This document shows, piece by piece, positions 1 to 5,523 of a stretch of 7,991 bases of DNA. The notes under the pieces were generated by a model that saw only the letters and a program-made list of their open reading frames with translations, searched no databases and was not told the DNA's origin. The stretch is taken from assembly GCA_016927095.1 (NCBI GenBank), contig JAFGNI010000352.1, forward strand, positions 1 to 7,991, in the 5' to 3' direction. How positions within the stretch are numbered: the first letter of the stretch is position 1; each line of letters starts with the position of its first letter. A program made the translations under genes and the position numbers. This DNA is from Anaerolineae bacterium. Its GTDB lineage: Bacteria; Chloroflexota; Anaerolineae; B4-G1; SLSP01.

Positions 1-20
1 AGAGAGTGTGCCAATAGGAA

Positions 21-45
21 ACGGCGCCTCAGAAAGAGACGCCGT
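21..45 (-). terminator. Hairpin resembling a weak leftward intrinsic terminator
   Basis: Arms at 21-30 and 36-45 pair over 10 positions with one mismatch around a 5-nt loop. Read on the minus strand the stem is followed by TTTCCTATT, a poor but T-rich tail. Read on the plus strand no T-run follows. It could end the transcript expected from the leftward promoter at 226-254, but the short T tract keeps confidence low. The same bases 23-27 and 13-18 can alternatively pair with 195-199 and 205-210. Confidence 0.3.
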
Positions 46-225
46 TACGAGCGACCACACAAGCCTGAACGTAATGCCTCGCCGGCTTGTGCAACGGACG
101 ATCTCCTTTCCAATGCGGGAGGCGTCGTCGTTTCCAACGACACCCTATCGCCCAACGTCCCTAGGCTGGAAGCCCGTAGGCGCGCTGGGTCGGAGCGCCT
201 GCTGCCTATTCGCTTGTTGGTAGAG

Positions 226-254
226 ATTATACTGCGGGACGTCAGGCCCAGCAA
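226..254 (-). promoter_or_regulatory. Leftward sigma70-like promoter
   Basis: On the minus strand a perfect TATAAT (plus-strand 226-231) lies exactly 17 bp from TTGCTG (plus-strand 249-254), which keeps the TTG of a -35 box. The start point would be near 219. A perfect -10 with optimal spacing is uncommon by chance in DNA this GC-rich. No protein gene follows within the window, so the product may be a small RNA or a gene beyond the left edge. Confidence 0.45.
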
Positions 255-318
255 GCGGCGGTGCCAGTGACATAGCCACAGCCAGGGCGTCGGGCGGCGC
301 GCTGAGGCGGACCAGGCT

Positions 319-345
319 GTTCGCGTTGGGGGGCTCTGCGCGAAC
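319..345. repeat. Perfect 7-bp inverted repeat (stem-loop)
   Basis: GTTCGCG at 319-325 pairs exactly with CGCGAAC at 339-345 around a 13-nt loop. It has no T-run on either side, so it does not look like an intrinsic terminator. It lies between the two divergent promoter-like elements, directly left of a second and stronger hairpin at 350-381. Confidence 0.5.
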
Positions 346-349
346 GGCA

Positions 350-381
350 GCGCCCAAGGCCCGCAGAAGGCCCTTGGGCGC
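350..381. repeat. Strong 10-bp stem-loop between divergent promoters
   Basis: GCGCCCAAGG at 350-359 pairs exactly with CCTTGGGCGC at 372-381, with two further C-G pairs inside after one mismatch and a loop near GCAGAA. It is the most stable-looking hairpin of the left region. No T tract follows on either strand. It sits about 50 bp ahead of the promoter of the 134-aa gene, so it may be a protein binding site, or a hairpin in a transcript reading through. Confidence 0.55.
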
Positions 382-430
382 AGAAACGCCTGGCTGCATC
401 CGGCCTGCACCTTCGGGCCCAGCGTGCGCA

Positions 431-439
431 TGCTATAAT
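431..439 (+). promoter_or_regulatory. Extended -10 promoter of the 134-aa gene
   Basis: TGCTATAAT is a perfect extended -10 element (TG, one base, TATAAT). There is no good -35 box; the best candidate is a poor TTCGGG at 412-417 with 16-bp spacing, which an extended -10 can tolerate. The start point would be near 446, giving a leader of about 23 nt that contains the GAGGAG ribosome binding site at 456-461, 7 nt before the ATG at 469. Confidence 0.6.
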
Positions 440-468
440 GGGCTCACGACCTACCGAGGAGAATTCGC

Positions 469-873
469 ATGCACCACGAGCCCGTTGTCCACGTCTATGC
501 CAGTGGGCGCCAACTTGTCATCGTCCCCGTCGTCACGGATGCCCACGGCGACCTTGTTGAGATCGATGCGGTTCAGACCGTTCCTATCACCCTCGGCCGT
601 CCCACCGTGGTGCGGCTGAGCCGTGCGCTAAGCGCAGCACGAGAAGCGAGCAACCAGCGGACAGCAGGCCAACCTCGCTGGGATGGCGAGCGCGGACGGT
701 GGTGGGCCCACCATCTCCTCGGCCTGACGATACGCTGGGAAAAAGATCAGATCGCGCTCACCGAGCTGCACCAGGATGATGCTGAACCCGCCATTCTCCC
801 GGCGGACACCACAGACATCGCTCTCGCCGAACGGCTGATCGAGCTTCTAGGCCAGAAGCTGCACGCTACCTAA
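469..873 (+). CDS. Hypothetical protein, 134 aa, unknown function
   Basis: I do not recognise a family. The ATG is well supported: GAGGAG at 456-461 lies 7 nt upstream, and an extended -10 promoter lies 30 bp upstream, giving a short leader. The protein is soluble with no signal peptide or membrane segment. Its first 50 residues are rich in V, I and L alternating with polar residues, which suggests beta strands. A tryptophan-rich stretch (GRWWAHH, about residues 77-83) leads into another strand-like segment (LGLTIRWEKDQIALTEL). The last 25 residues look helical. It is the only plus-strand gene in the window and converges with the 443-aa gene, whose stop is 8 bp away. A perfect 7-bp inverted repeat at 842-860 lies inside its 3' end. 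It has its own promoter, so it is not part of the neighbouring operon. Its existence is fairly sure; its role is unknown. Confidence 0.75.
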   Translation: MHHEPVVHVYASGRQLVIVPVVTDAHGDLVEIDAVQTVPITLGRPTVVRLSRALSAAREASNQRTAGQPRWDGERGRWWAHHLLGLTIRWEKDQIALTELHQDDAEPAILPADTTDIALAERLIELLGQKLHAT

Positions 874-881
874 AGTCAGCG

Positions 882-2213
882 TCAGTGCGCCGCCTGTGCG
901 TCTAGATAGGCCTTGATGGTCGGCATCGCCGTGAGCTTCTCGTAGAAGAAGTTGTTGACGATATTGATCACCTGGGCACGGGCTGCCTCGGCCTCGCTGC
1001 TCAAGCCGTCGCGACCGCCCTGCCGGCTCAGCGTATCGCGCAAGCGCAGCAGCAGCCGCACGATCTCGGTTTCTTGCTCGCCTTCCAGCGCGTCCACTAC
1101 CTGCAGAATCAACCGGTCCGTGTGGGACAAGACCTGACCGAGCGAGATGCTTGAACCGGGCCGCATCGCGTCGTCAATGGTGCGGATCAGGCTGTGAATC
1201 TGGTAGAGCAGCGTGGCTGGCTCGTCGAAGAGCTCACGCAAAAAAGCAGCCTCCTCATAGGAGCCGTTGAGCCGGAAGATGTTGTACATCCGCTTCGCGG
1301 CCTTCCCGTAGTTGACCGGATCCTTGCTTACATACTTCCGCACCTCATTTTCGAGCTGCCCGACATAGTGGGAGAGTGCGTCGGCGGAGACGTGCTTAGC
1401 CAGCTTCGAGAAGATGGGCACCGACTCGGCCTGCAGGTAGACCTCCTGGAAGTAGGGGTCAAGATAGCCATCCAGCGGCGTGATCGTCCCGTCGGGTGCT
1501 TCCCATGTCACGTCGAGCATGTTGCTGGCGTTGCCCAGCGTGCCCTCCGCAGGATCGGCGATGACCCAATCCAACTTGCACCAACCGGGTTCTTGAGCCG
1601 CTTCCTCCCAGGTGATCGTCTTCGGGGCGCCATCGGGGCAAGCCCCCTCGATCTTCCCGGCCTCAACGTCGTCTGCGGACCAGGAAATGGGTGTTCCAGC
1701 TGTGTGCGTGCGCTGACCACGCACAAAGTCACAGGGATATGATCCGAGTTTCACCTCGATGAGCTGATACATCTCGCCCTTCAGCGTGCTCAGCGCCTTC
1801 TCCCGCATGATGCGGCCCAGGATCCGGCAAGCTTCCTCGCGGGTCGGAGCAATGATGTTGACACGTTCGAAATAGTCCGCGTCGCTGGGGTAGGACTGGA
1901 TCTTTGACTGCGCCGCCGATCCGGAGAGCGCCAGCGCCGTCTCCACCACGCCGGGCTCATCCTCGAGCTCGACCAGCTTGCCGATGGCCCGGAACTGAGC
2001 CAGCCGTTGCGAGCTGAAGTCGAGCATCGTCACAGTGTGCCCGTAGACCCCAACCTCCTCGTCGACAAAGACATCCTCTCCGGCTTCTGCCTGCATCGCC
2101 GCCATAGCGGTCAGCCACTGGAGCGCCTCCTCCTCGTCCATCTCAACGCCCAAGCGCTCTGCCGACTCGATGATCCGATGAAGATTGTCTTCGCGTTCGT
2201 TGACCTCGCCCAT
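882..2213 (-). CDS. Uncharacterised 443-aa protein, possible divergent polymerase-beta-type nucleotidyltransferase
   Basis: The ATG at 2213 has an AGGAGG ribosome binding site 6 nt upstream (plus-strand 2220-2225). The protein is acidic and soluble, with no signal peptide. Residues 1-45 look helical. Around residues 97-113 there is S-G-S, then twelve residues, then D111-A-D113. This fits the G-S...D-x-D pattern of polymerase-beta-like nucleotidyltransferases, whose two aspartates bind metal. D215, in a hydrophobic segment (CKLDWVIAD), could be the third carboxylate. The region 290-400 looks helical, with a basic patch (KAAKRMYNIFRL, about 304-315) that might bind nucleic acid. The overall look reminds me of viral-type poly(A) polymerases, but that is an impression only. 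It is 128 bp downstream of the exonuclease gene on the same strand. A non-catalytic structural protein remains possible. The gene is certain; the function is tentative. Confidence 0.85.
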   Translation of the reverse strand: MGEVNEREDNLHRIIESAERLGVEMDEEEALQWLTAMAAMQAEAGEDVFVDEEVGVYGHTVTMLDFSSQRLAQFRAIGKLVELEDEPGVVETALALSGSAAQSKIQSYPSDADYFERVNIIAPTREEACRILGRIMREKALSTLKGEMYQLIEVKLGSYPCDFVRGQRTHTAGTPISWSADDVEAGKIEGACPDGAPKTITWEEAAQEPGWCKLDWVIADPAEGTLGNASNMLDVTWEAPDGTITPLDGYLDPYFQEVYLQAESVPIFSKLAKHVSADALSHYVGQLENEVRKYVSKDPVNYGKAAKRMYNIFRLNGSYEEAAFLRELFDEPATLLYQIHSLIRTIDDAMRPGSSISLGQVLSHTDRLILQVVDALEGEQETEIVRLLLRLRDTLSRQGGRDGLSSEAEAARAQVINIVNNFFYEKLTAMPTIKAYLDAQAAH

Positions 2214-2219
2214 AACAGA

Positions 2220-2225
2220 CCTCCT
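2220..2225 (-). promoter_or_regulatory. Consensus ribosome binding site of the 443-aa gene
   Basis: AGGAGG on the minus strand, 6 nt before the ATG at 2213. It is the best match to the anti-Shine-Dalgarno sequence among the genes of this window, and implies efficient translation independent of the upstream gene. Confidence 0.75.
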
Positions 2226-2308
2226 AAGGATGATGTGGAAGCCCCTTAGGGATTACGGTAACCCCTTCGGGTTCTCTTATCAGGATCGGAACAGTGGGAA
2301 GCTGCCAC

Positions 2309-2335
2309 GCGGCGGAATCACCGGGCCTCCGCCGC
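2309..2335. repeat. Perfect 8-bp stem-loop between the exonuclease and 443-aa genes
   Basis: GCGGCGGA at 2309-2316 pairs exactly with TCCGCCGC at 2328-2335 around an 11-nt loop. It lies right after the exonuclease stop (2342-2344). Read on the minus strand no T-run follows, so it is not a classical terminator. It could protect the 3' end of the upstream message or weaken read-through. Smaller hairpin-like elements (the related CCCCTTAGGG and CCCCTTCGGG cores) lie further on, at about 2243-2273. Confidence 0.5.
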
Positions 2336-2341
2336 AGCGCA

Positions 2342-3013
2342 TCACTCTTGTGGTTCGTCTGAACGCTCGAGCGCCCCCGTGGCACGCCGACGGGCTTCCA
2401 GGAACCGCCGCCGCGCTTCCGGGAAGCGTTGATGGGCTTCTGGGAACCGTTCACGCGCTTTCTTGAGAACATGCTGAAAGATCTCTGCCTGATCCCGCGC
2501 ATCCTGGAGGGCGTGATGCGTGAGCTTGCGCCCATCGAGATAGCGCGCCGCAAGGTAGGGCATCGAGGTCTGGGCCCAACTGACGCCGGTGAGACCCATA
2601 TAGAAGGCCTTGATGTCCAGCGCGCTATGCCCGAAAGGATTGCGACGGAGGAACCGGTGGAAATAGTCATCGACGAACATCCAGTCGAAGGGCGCGTTAA
2701 AGGCAACAAAGACAGGACGCTCGGTCTCTGGCACGACTTCGTGCAGCCAAGCTTCAAAACGGGCCAACGCCTTCGCGGGCGGCACCCCAGTCTCAGCCAG
2801 CTCGTCCATTGACAGGTCGGTAATGGCCAATGCGCCCGGGATCGCATTTCCCGTCACCGGCTGTAATTCGATGTAGAAGCCCTGTTCGATGTCCTCCGCG
2901 AGACAGGCCCCTATCGAGAGGAGATCGTAGTCACTGGGGTTCGGCCCCGAGGTCTCCACATCCACAGAGATGTAAGCCTCGTGCTGAATGCCCGGATAGG
3001 CGGTATGGGTCAT
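2342..3013 (-). CDS. DnaQ-like DEDDh 3'-5' exonuclease (RNase T / polymerase III epsilon-type fold)
   Basis: The 223-aa protein carries the exonuclease motifs in order: D18 and E20 in SVDVETSG (motif I), D110 in FNAPFDWMF (motif II), and H166 and D171 in HHALQDARDQA (motif III, DEDDh type). These carboxylates bind two metal ions and the histidine activates water, so the expected reaction is 3'-5' removal of nucleotides from DNA or RNA. Substrate preference cannot be read from sequence. The ATG at 3013 is chosen because AAGGAG lies 11 nt upstream and the conserved fold begins soon after; a frame extension to a TTG at 3067 would only add residues unlike the family. From about residue 183 the tail consists of seven-residue repeats (RFPEAHQ, RFPEARR, RFLEARR), an arginine-rich amphipathic extension not needed for the fold. 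It starts 50 bp after the stop of the GH38-like gene. Confidence 0.9.
   Translation of the reverse strand: MTHTAYPGIQHEAYISVDVETSGPNPSDYDLLSIGACLAEDIEQGFYIELQPVTGNAIPGALAITDLSMDELAETGVPPAKALARFEAWLHEVVPETERPVFVAFNAPFDWMFVDDYFHRFLRRNPFGHSALDIKAFYMGLTGVSWAQTSMPYLAARYLDGRKLTHHALQDARDQAEIFQHVLKKARERFPEAHQRFPEARRRFLEARRRATGALERSDEPQE
2392..2475 (-). repeat. Four 21-bp tandem repeat units in the exonuclease C-terminus
   Basis: Units at 2392-2412, 2413-2433 and 2434-2454 are clearly alike (each begins like GGGCTTC or GCGCTTC on the plus strand); the unit at 2455-2475 is degenerate. Because 21 bp is seven codons, they encode seven-residue repeats of the type R-F-P-E-A-R-R, giving a charged helical tail. 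Units of this length can change in number by slippage or recombination without breaking the frame. Confidence 0.7.
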
Positions 3014-3024
3014 GAATCGTGCAG

Positions 3025-3030
3025 CTCCTT
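3025..3030 (-). promoter_or_regulatory. Ribosome binding site deciding the exonuclease start
   Basis: AAGGAG on the minus strand lies 11 nt before the ATG at 3013. It favours this start over the in-frame TTG at 3067, which overlaps the stop codon of the upstream gene and has no clear site of its own. Confidence 0.6.
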
Positions 3031-3063
3031 GAAGACTGGACGAACAACCAACTACGTCAGCGA

Positions 3064-5433
3064 TCAACCTGGAAGAAGCGCCAAGGTGATGAGAGCACCG
3101 GCGCCTGCGTCAAAGGCCACGCGACCGTTCTCAACAGCGAGACCTCGCTGCGGGCGCTCCAGCGCATCACACAGGTCACCCCTATTATAGCCGATGGGCA
3201 GCTTCATGCTTCCCGCAACTGGACGCTCCAGGACATTCCATAGACGCAGGATCAGGCGTTGTCCGTCTTGCGCGGCTTTGAACGCCAGAACAGGTCCACC
3301 AGGGAAGATGATATCTAGGTCTTCCAAGCCGGCCAGAGCGGGGTCAAGGCCGGGCACCTGCAGGAAGGGCGGCACGGCGAACTGCTGTGTCGCCCGCAGC
3401 GCCTGAAGCAGCTGAAAGGGGCCATCCAGCAGCACCAGCCGGTAGCGGAAGCGCCATCGGCGAGCACCGCCTTGACCGAATTGCCAGTCGTTGCGGGTGA
3501 TGTTCATCATCGGCATAGAGACCATCTGAGCCGGCAGCACGGCCCCGTTGACACCTAGCATCTCGACAGCCTGCGGGCCAAACTGGACCAGATGGGCGTC
3601 GGGCGTCACGAGCAAGGCTGTGTGCGCCTCGTCAGACGCAGCCGCGAAGGTCTGTGCTGCATAGAGCGAGGGATTCGCGCCGGGCAGATCGTGACCTCCC
3701 TGGGATACGGGTCCGGCGACGGCGATGGCGCCCGCGGTGTCATAGTGATAGATAGGGCTCGCCAGTGACAAGGGGAAGGCAAACTGCACCGCCTGCGGAT
3801 CCTCGGTCCAGCCATTCTCAAGATCGTAGGTCACGTCGATCCAGGGATGTGGTGTGTGGAAGAACCAGCGTGTCGACCAATCAAAACCCCACCGCGTGCC
3901 AAGCGTCTCGACCGCTACCCCCTCCAAGCCCCGTTCGCACCGCACGGCATTCACCTGGGTGCCCGGTTTGCGCAGGCGCGGCTCGGGCAAGACTCGCTCC
4001 TGAGGCAGATCAGGGCTGTAGCGGGTGTGGACGAAATCACCCAACAAGATACCGCTCTGCTGGGGGACCCACTCGTGACCCTCACGATCGATCAGCGAGG
4101 CCACGGCAGCCAGATTGGGATCGAAACGTATCCGTCCACCACGCCAGTCGAAGGTGCATGCTTCGGCTTCTGGAGATGTAAGCTGCGGCGCAGTCCCTGA
4201 GACGGACACCGGTGCCAGCGCGCGCGCAATGGAGAGGGCCTCCGTGGTCGCAGCAGCGCGGACTCCGGCCGAAATCGCGGCTCGTGTGCGGTCGGTGCCG
4301 CCAAAATCGTGCTCGGCAAAGCGCAGCAAGGCCTCAACTCCCCGACGGAGGGCCATGGCACCTGTCGCGTCCTCTTGTCCGGTCACCACGTCTAGCGCGT
4401 GATCGGCCTCGGCCCATCTCAGGAGACGCTCAGCCTCCCGAAAGTCCGCCGTTAGGGCGGCGAGATGCGCCGCCCACTCCTCCCAGCAGATACCGAAGGT
4501 GCCGGACAGCGCGGGCAGCGTCAGTGCCCGGTCCTCGATCTCCGCACGGGCAGCGGCGAAGAACTGATCGTAGCGCGCGTCGACCAGCCGGATGTTGTCC
4601 GGGTATTCTGCATTGAACCGTTGGATGAAACGCGTGATGTCAGGGGTGCGCGTCCAGTTGTCCCAGCCCGTGCCCAGCAGCAGAATACTGGAGATCGGAT
4701 AGGCATCCCCATAACCTTCATAGCGCACGACCGTCTGCTCGATGTAGTCGACACGCTGTTGATAGACCTCATCTGTGTTACGGTCATCAAAGTCGTGGAG
4801 GTGGAAGGCATCCCACGTCTCCCCCGCGATCTCCGAAAGTGCATATGCTTCAGCATAGCCGCCCCAGCGTCGCGTCTCCTTGTAGAGATCCCAGCGTACC
4901 AGCACCTTCTGATGATTGGGCGCCACCCACCAGAAGAGGGGAAGAGGTTCACGGTCCGTAACGTAACTTTCTGCTCGCAGACTGTAGATGCCCCGACCCA
5001 GATTGGGCAGTCCGGCCTCCGTCAGAATCGTGGCGGTGCCCCACGGTAGTCCATGGTTCTCCATGATGAGCGCGGTTCGGATGGGCTGTTCCACGGCAGC
5101 CTCGATCGGTAAAGCCCCATAGCACGCCCGGACTGCCAATTCCGTGCTCAATAGCCCCCAGAGCAGAACAGAATGGTTGGCAGCATATCCAATCCGGCCT
5201 TCGCGGATCGCTTGCAGCAACCGGTTCGCCCCCTCGGGACCCCGTTGACGTTCGTAGACATCCGCCCAGATCGTGCTGTCCAGATTCCAGCGCCCACCGG
5301 TTGCCGCCGTCTCTTCAAGATAATAATCGACCAGGGCCGCCATCCGCGTCTCGATCTCAGCGGGCGCCCCGCACCAGTTATAGTCGAGGTGTTTGTCCTG
5401 CGCGATATAGATCGTCCAAGCTCTTGAGGTCAC
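3064..5433 (-). CDS. GH38-like (alpha-mannosidase-related) glycoside hydrolase, 789 aa
   Basis: The N-terminus reads IYIAQDKHLDYNW: H15 and D17 match the zinc-binding H-x-D of GH38 alpha-mannosidases, which cleave alpha-mannosidic bonds by a retaining mechanism. A second motif, MENHGLPWG (about 124-132) followed by ATILTEAGL, lines up with the D-P-F-G-H-S nucleophile region, with E125 where the nucleophile aspartate is expected. A WEEW motif at 317-320 followed by a helical segment (to about 345) resembles the linker before the helical domain. Residues from about 430 to the end look like the beta-sandwich of this family. No signal peptide is visible, so it is probably cytosolic. The GTG start at 5433 is chosen because AGGAG lies 7 nt upstream and the H-x-D motif follows at once. 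It is transcribed after the DUF4038 gene, across a 90-bp gap holding a stem-loop. Its substrate is unknown, and the active site is atypical. Confidence 0.8.
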   Translation of the reverse strand: MTSRAWTIYIAQDKHLDYNWCGAPAEIETRMAALVDYYLEETAATGGRWNLDSTIWADVYERQRGPEGANRLLQAIREGRIGYAANHSVLLWGLLSTELAVRACYGALPIEAAVEQPIRTALIMENHGLPWGTATILTEAGLPNLGRGIYSLRAESYVTDREPLPLFWWVAPNHQKVLVRWDLYKETRRWGGYAEAYALSEIAGETWDAFHLHDFDDRNTDEVYQQRVDYIEQTVVRYEGYGDAYPISSILLLGTGWDNWTRTPDITRFIQRFNAEYPDNIRLVDARYDQFFAAARAEIEDRALTLPALSGTFGICWEEWAAHLAALTADFREAERLLRWAEADHALDVVTGQEDATGAMALRRGVEALLRFAEHDFGGTDRTRAAISAGVRAAATTEALSIARALAPVSVSGTAPQLTSPEAEACTFDWRGGRIRFDPNLAAVASLIDREGHEWVPQQSGILLGDFVHTRYSPDLPQERVLPEPRLRKPGTQVNAVRCERGLEGVAVETLGTRWGFDWSTRWFFHTPHPWIDVTYDLENGWTEDPQAVQFAFPLSLASPIYHYDTAGAIAVAGPVSQGGHDLPGANPSLYAAQTFAAASDEAHTALLVTPDAHLVQFGPQAVEMLGVNGAVLPAQMVSMPMMNITRNDWQFGQGGARRWRFRYRLVLLDGPFQLLQALRATQQFAVPPFLQVPGLDPALAGLEDLDIIFPGGPVLAFKAAQDGQRLILRLWNVLERPVAGSMKLPIGYNRGDLCDALERPQRGLAVENGRVAFDAGAGALITLALLPG

Positions 5434-5440
5434 ACACCGT

Positions 5441-5445
5441 CTCCT
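5441..5445 (-). promoter_or_regulatory. Ribosome binding site supporting a GTG start
   Basis: AGGAG on the minus strand lies 7 nt before the GTG at 5433. It is only 6 nt beyond the stem-loop at 5452-5489, so folding of that hairpin or binding to it could affect ribosome access. Confidence 0.65.
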
Positions 5446-5451
5446 AGAAGA

Positions 5452-5489
5452 GCGACAGCCAGCAACGGATAGACGTCACTGGCTGTCGC
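5452..5489 (-). promoter_or_regulatory. Perfect 11-bp stem-loop just ahead of the GH38-like gene
   Basis: GCGACAGCCAG at 5452-5462 pairs exactly with CTGGCTGTCGC at 5479-5489 around a 16-nt loop. Read on the minus strand it follows the DUF4038 stop by about 34 bp, is followed by TCTTCT, and then by the AGGAG ribosome binding site. It could be a weak or conditional terminator that lowers expression of the GH38-like gene, an RNA processing or stability element, or a dyad operator for a sugar-responsive repressor. The sequence alone does not decide between these. Confidence 0.6.
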
Positions 5490-5523
5490 AATCAGAATAT
5501 GAGCCAAGGACAAGCAACGGCCC

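Larger units (their letters stand above)
1..468. other. 468-bp region without a supported protein gene, rich in inverted repeats
   Basis: Open frames here (for example minus-strand frames covering 45-431 and 145-399) lack a good ribosome binding site, have arginine, proline and serine-rich low-complexity translations and resemble no family I know, so I do not call a gene. What the stretch does hold is a series of inverted repeats (21-45, 58-91, 127-141, 178-200, 319-345, 350-381) and two promoter-like elements pointing away from each other (minus strand at 226-254, plus strand at 431-439). A noncoding regulatory or small-RNA region is the most economical reading. This is inference; the inverted repeats and promoter hexamers are seen directly. 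Confidence 0.55.

Noticed and set aside
45..110. Short peptide from a minus-strand TTG near 104, preceded by AAAGGAG
   Set aside because: It would be only about 21 codons with a TTG start and no recognisable features; the site could be fortuitous in a GC-rich noncoding region.
45..431. Minus-strand open frames over the left region (128 and 84 codons)
   Set aside because: Low-complexity R/S/P/A-rich translations, no good ribosome binding site, and one overlaps the promoter of the 134-aa gene.
1..468. tRNA, RNase P RNA or tmRNA in the left region
   Set aside because: No GTTCRA-type T-loop with a proper cloverleaf and none of the well-known conserved core sequences of these RNAs could be found on either strand.
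842..860. 7-bp inverted repeat at the end of the 134-aa gene as a terminator between convergent genes
   Set aside because: The dyad is exact (AGCTTCT / AGAAGCT) but lies inside the coding sequence, and no T-run follows on either strand.
1194..1742. Plus-strand open frame of 182 codons
   Set aside because: It is antisense to the 443-aa gene, which has a consensus ribosome binding site and a coherent protein sequence.
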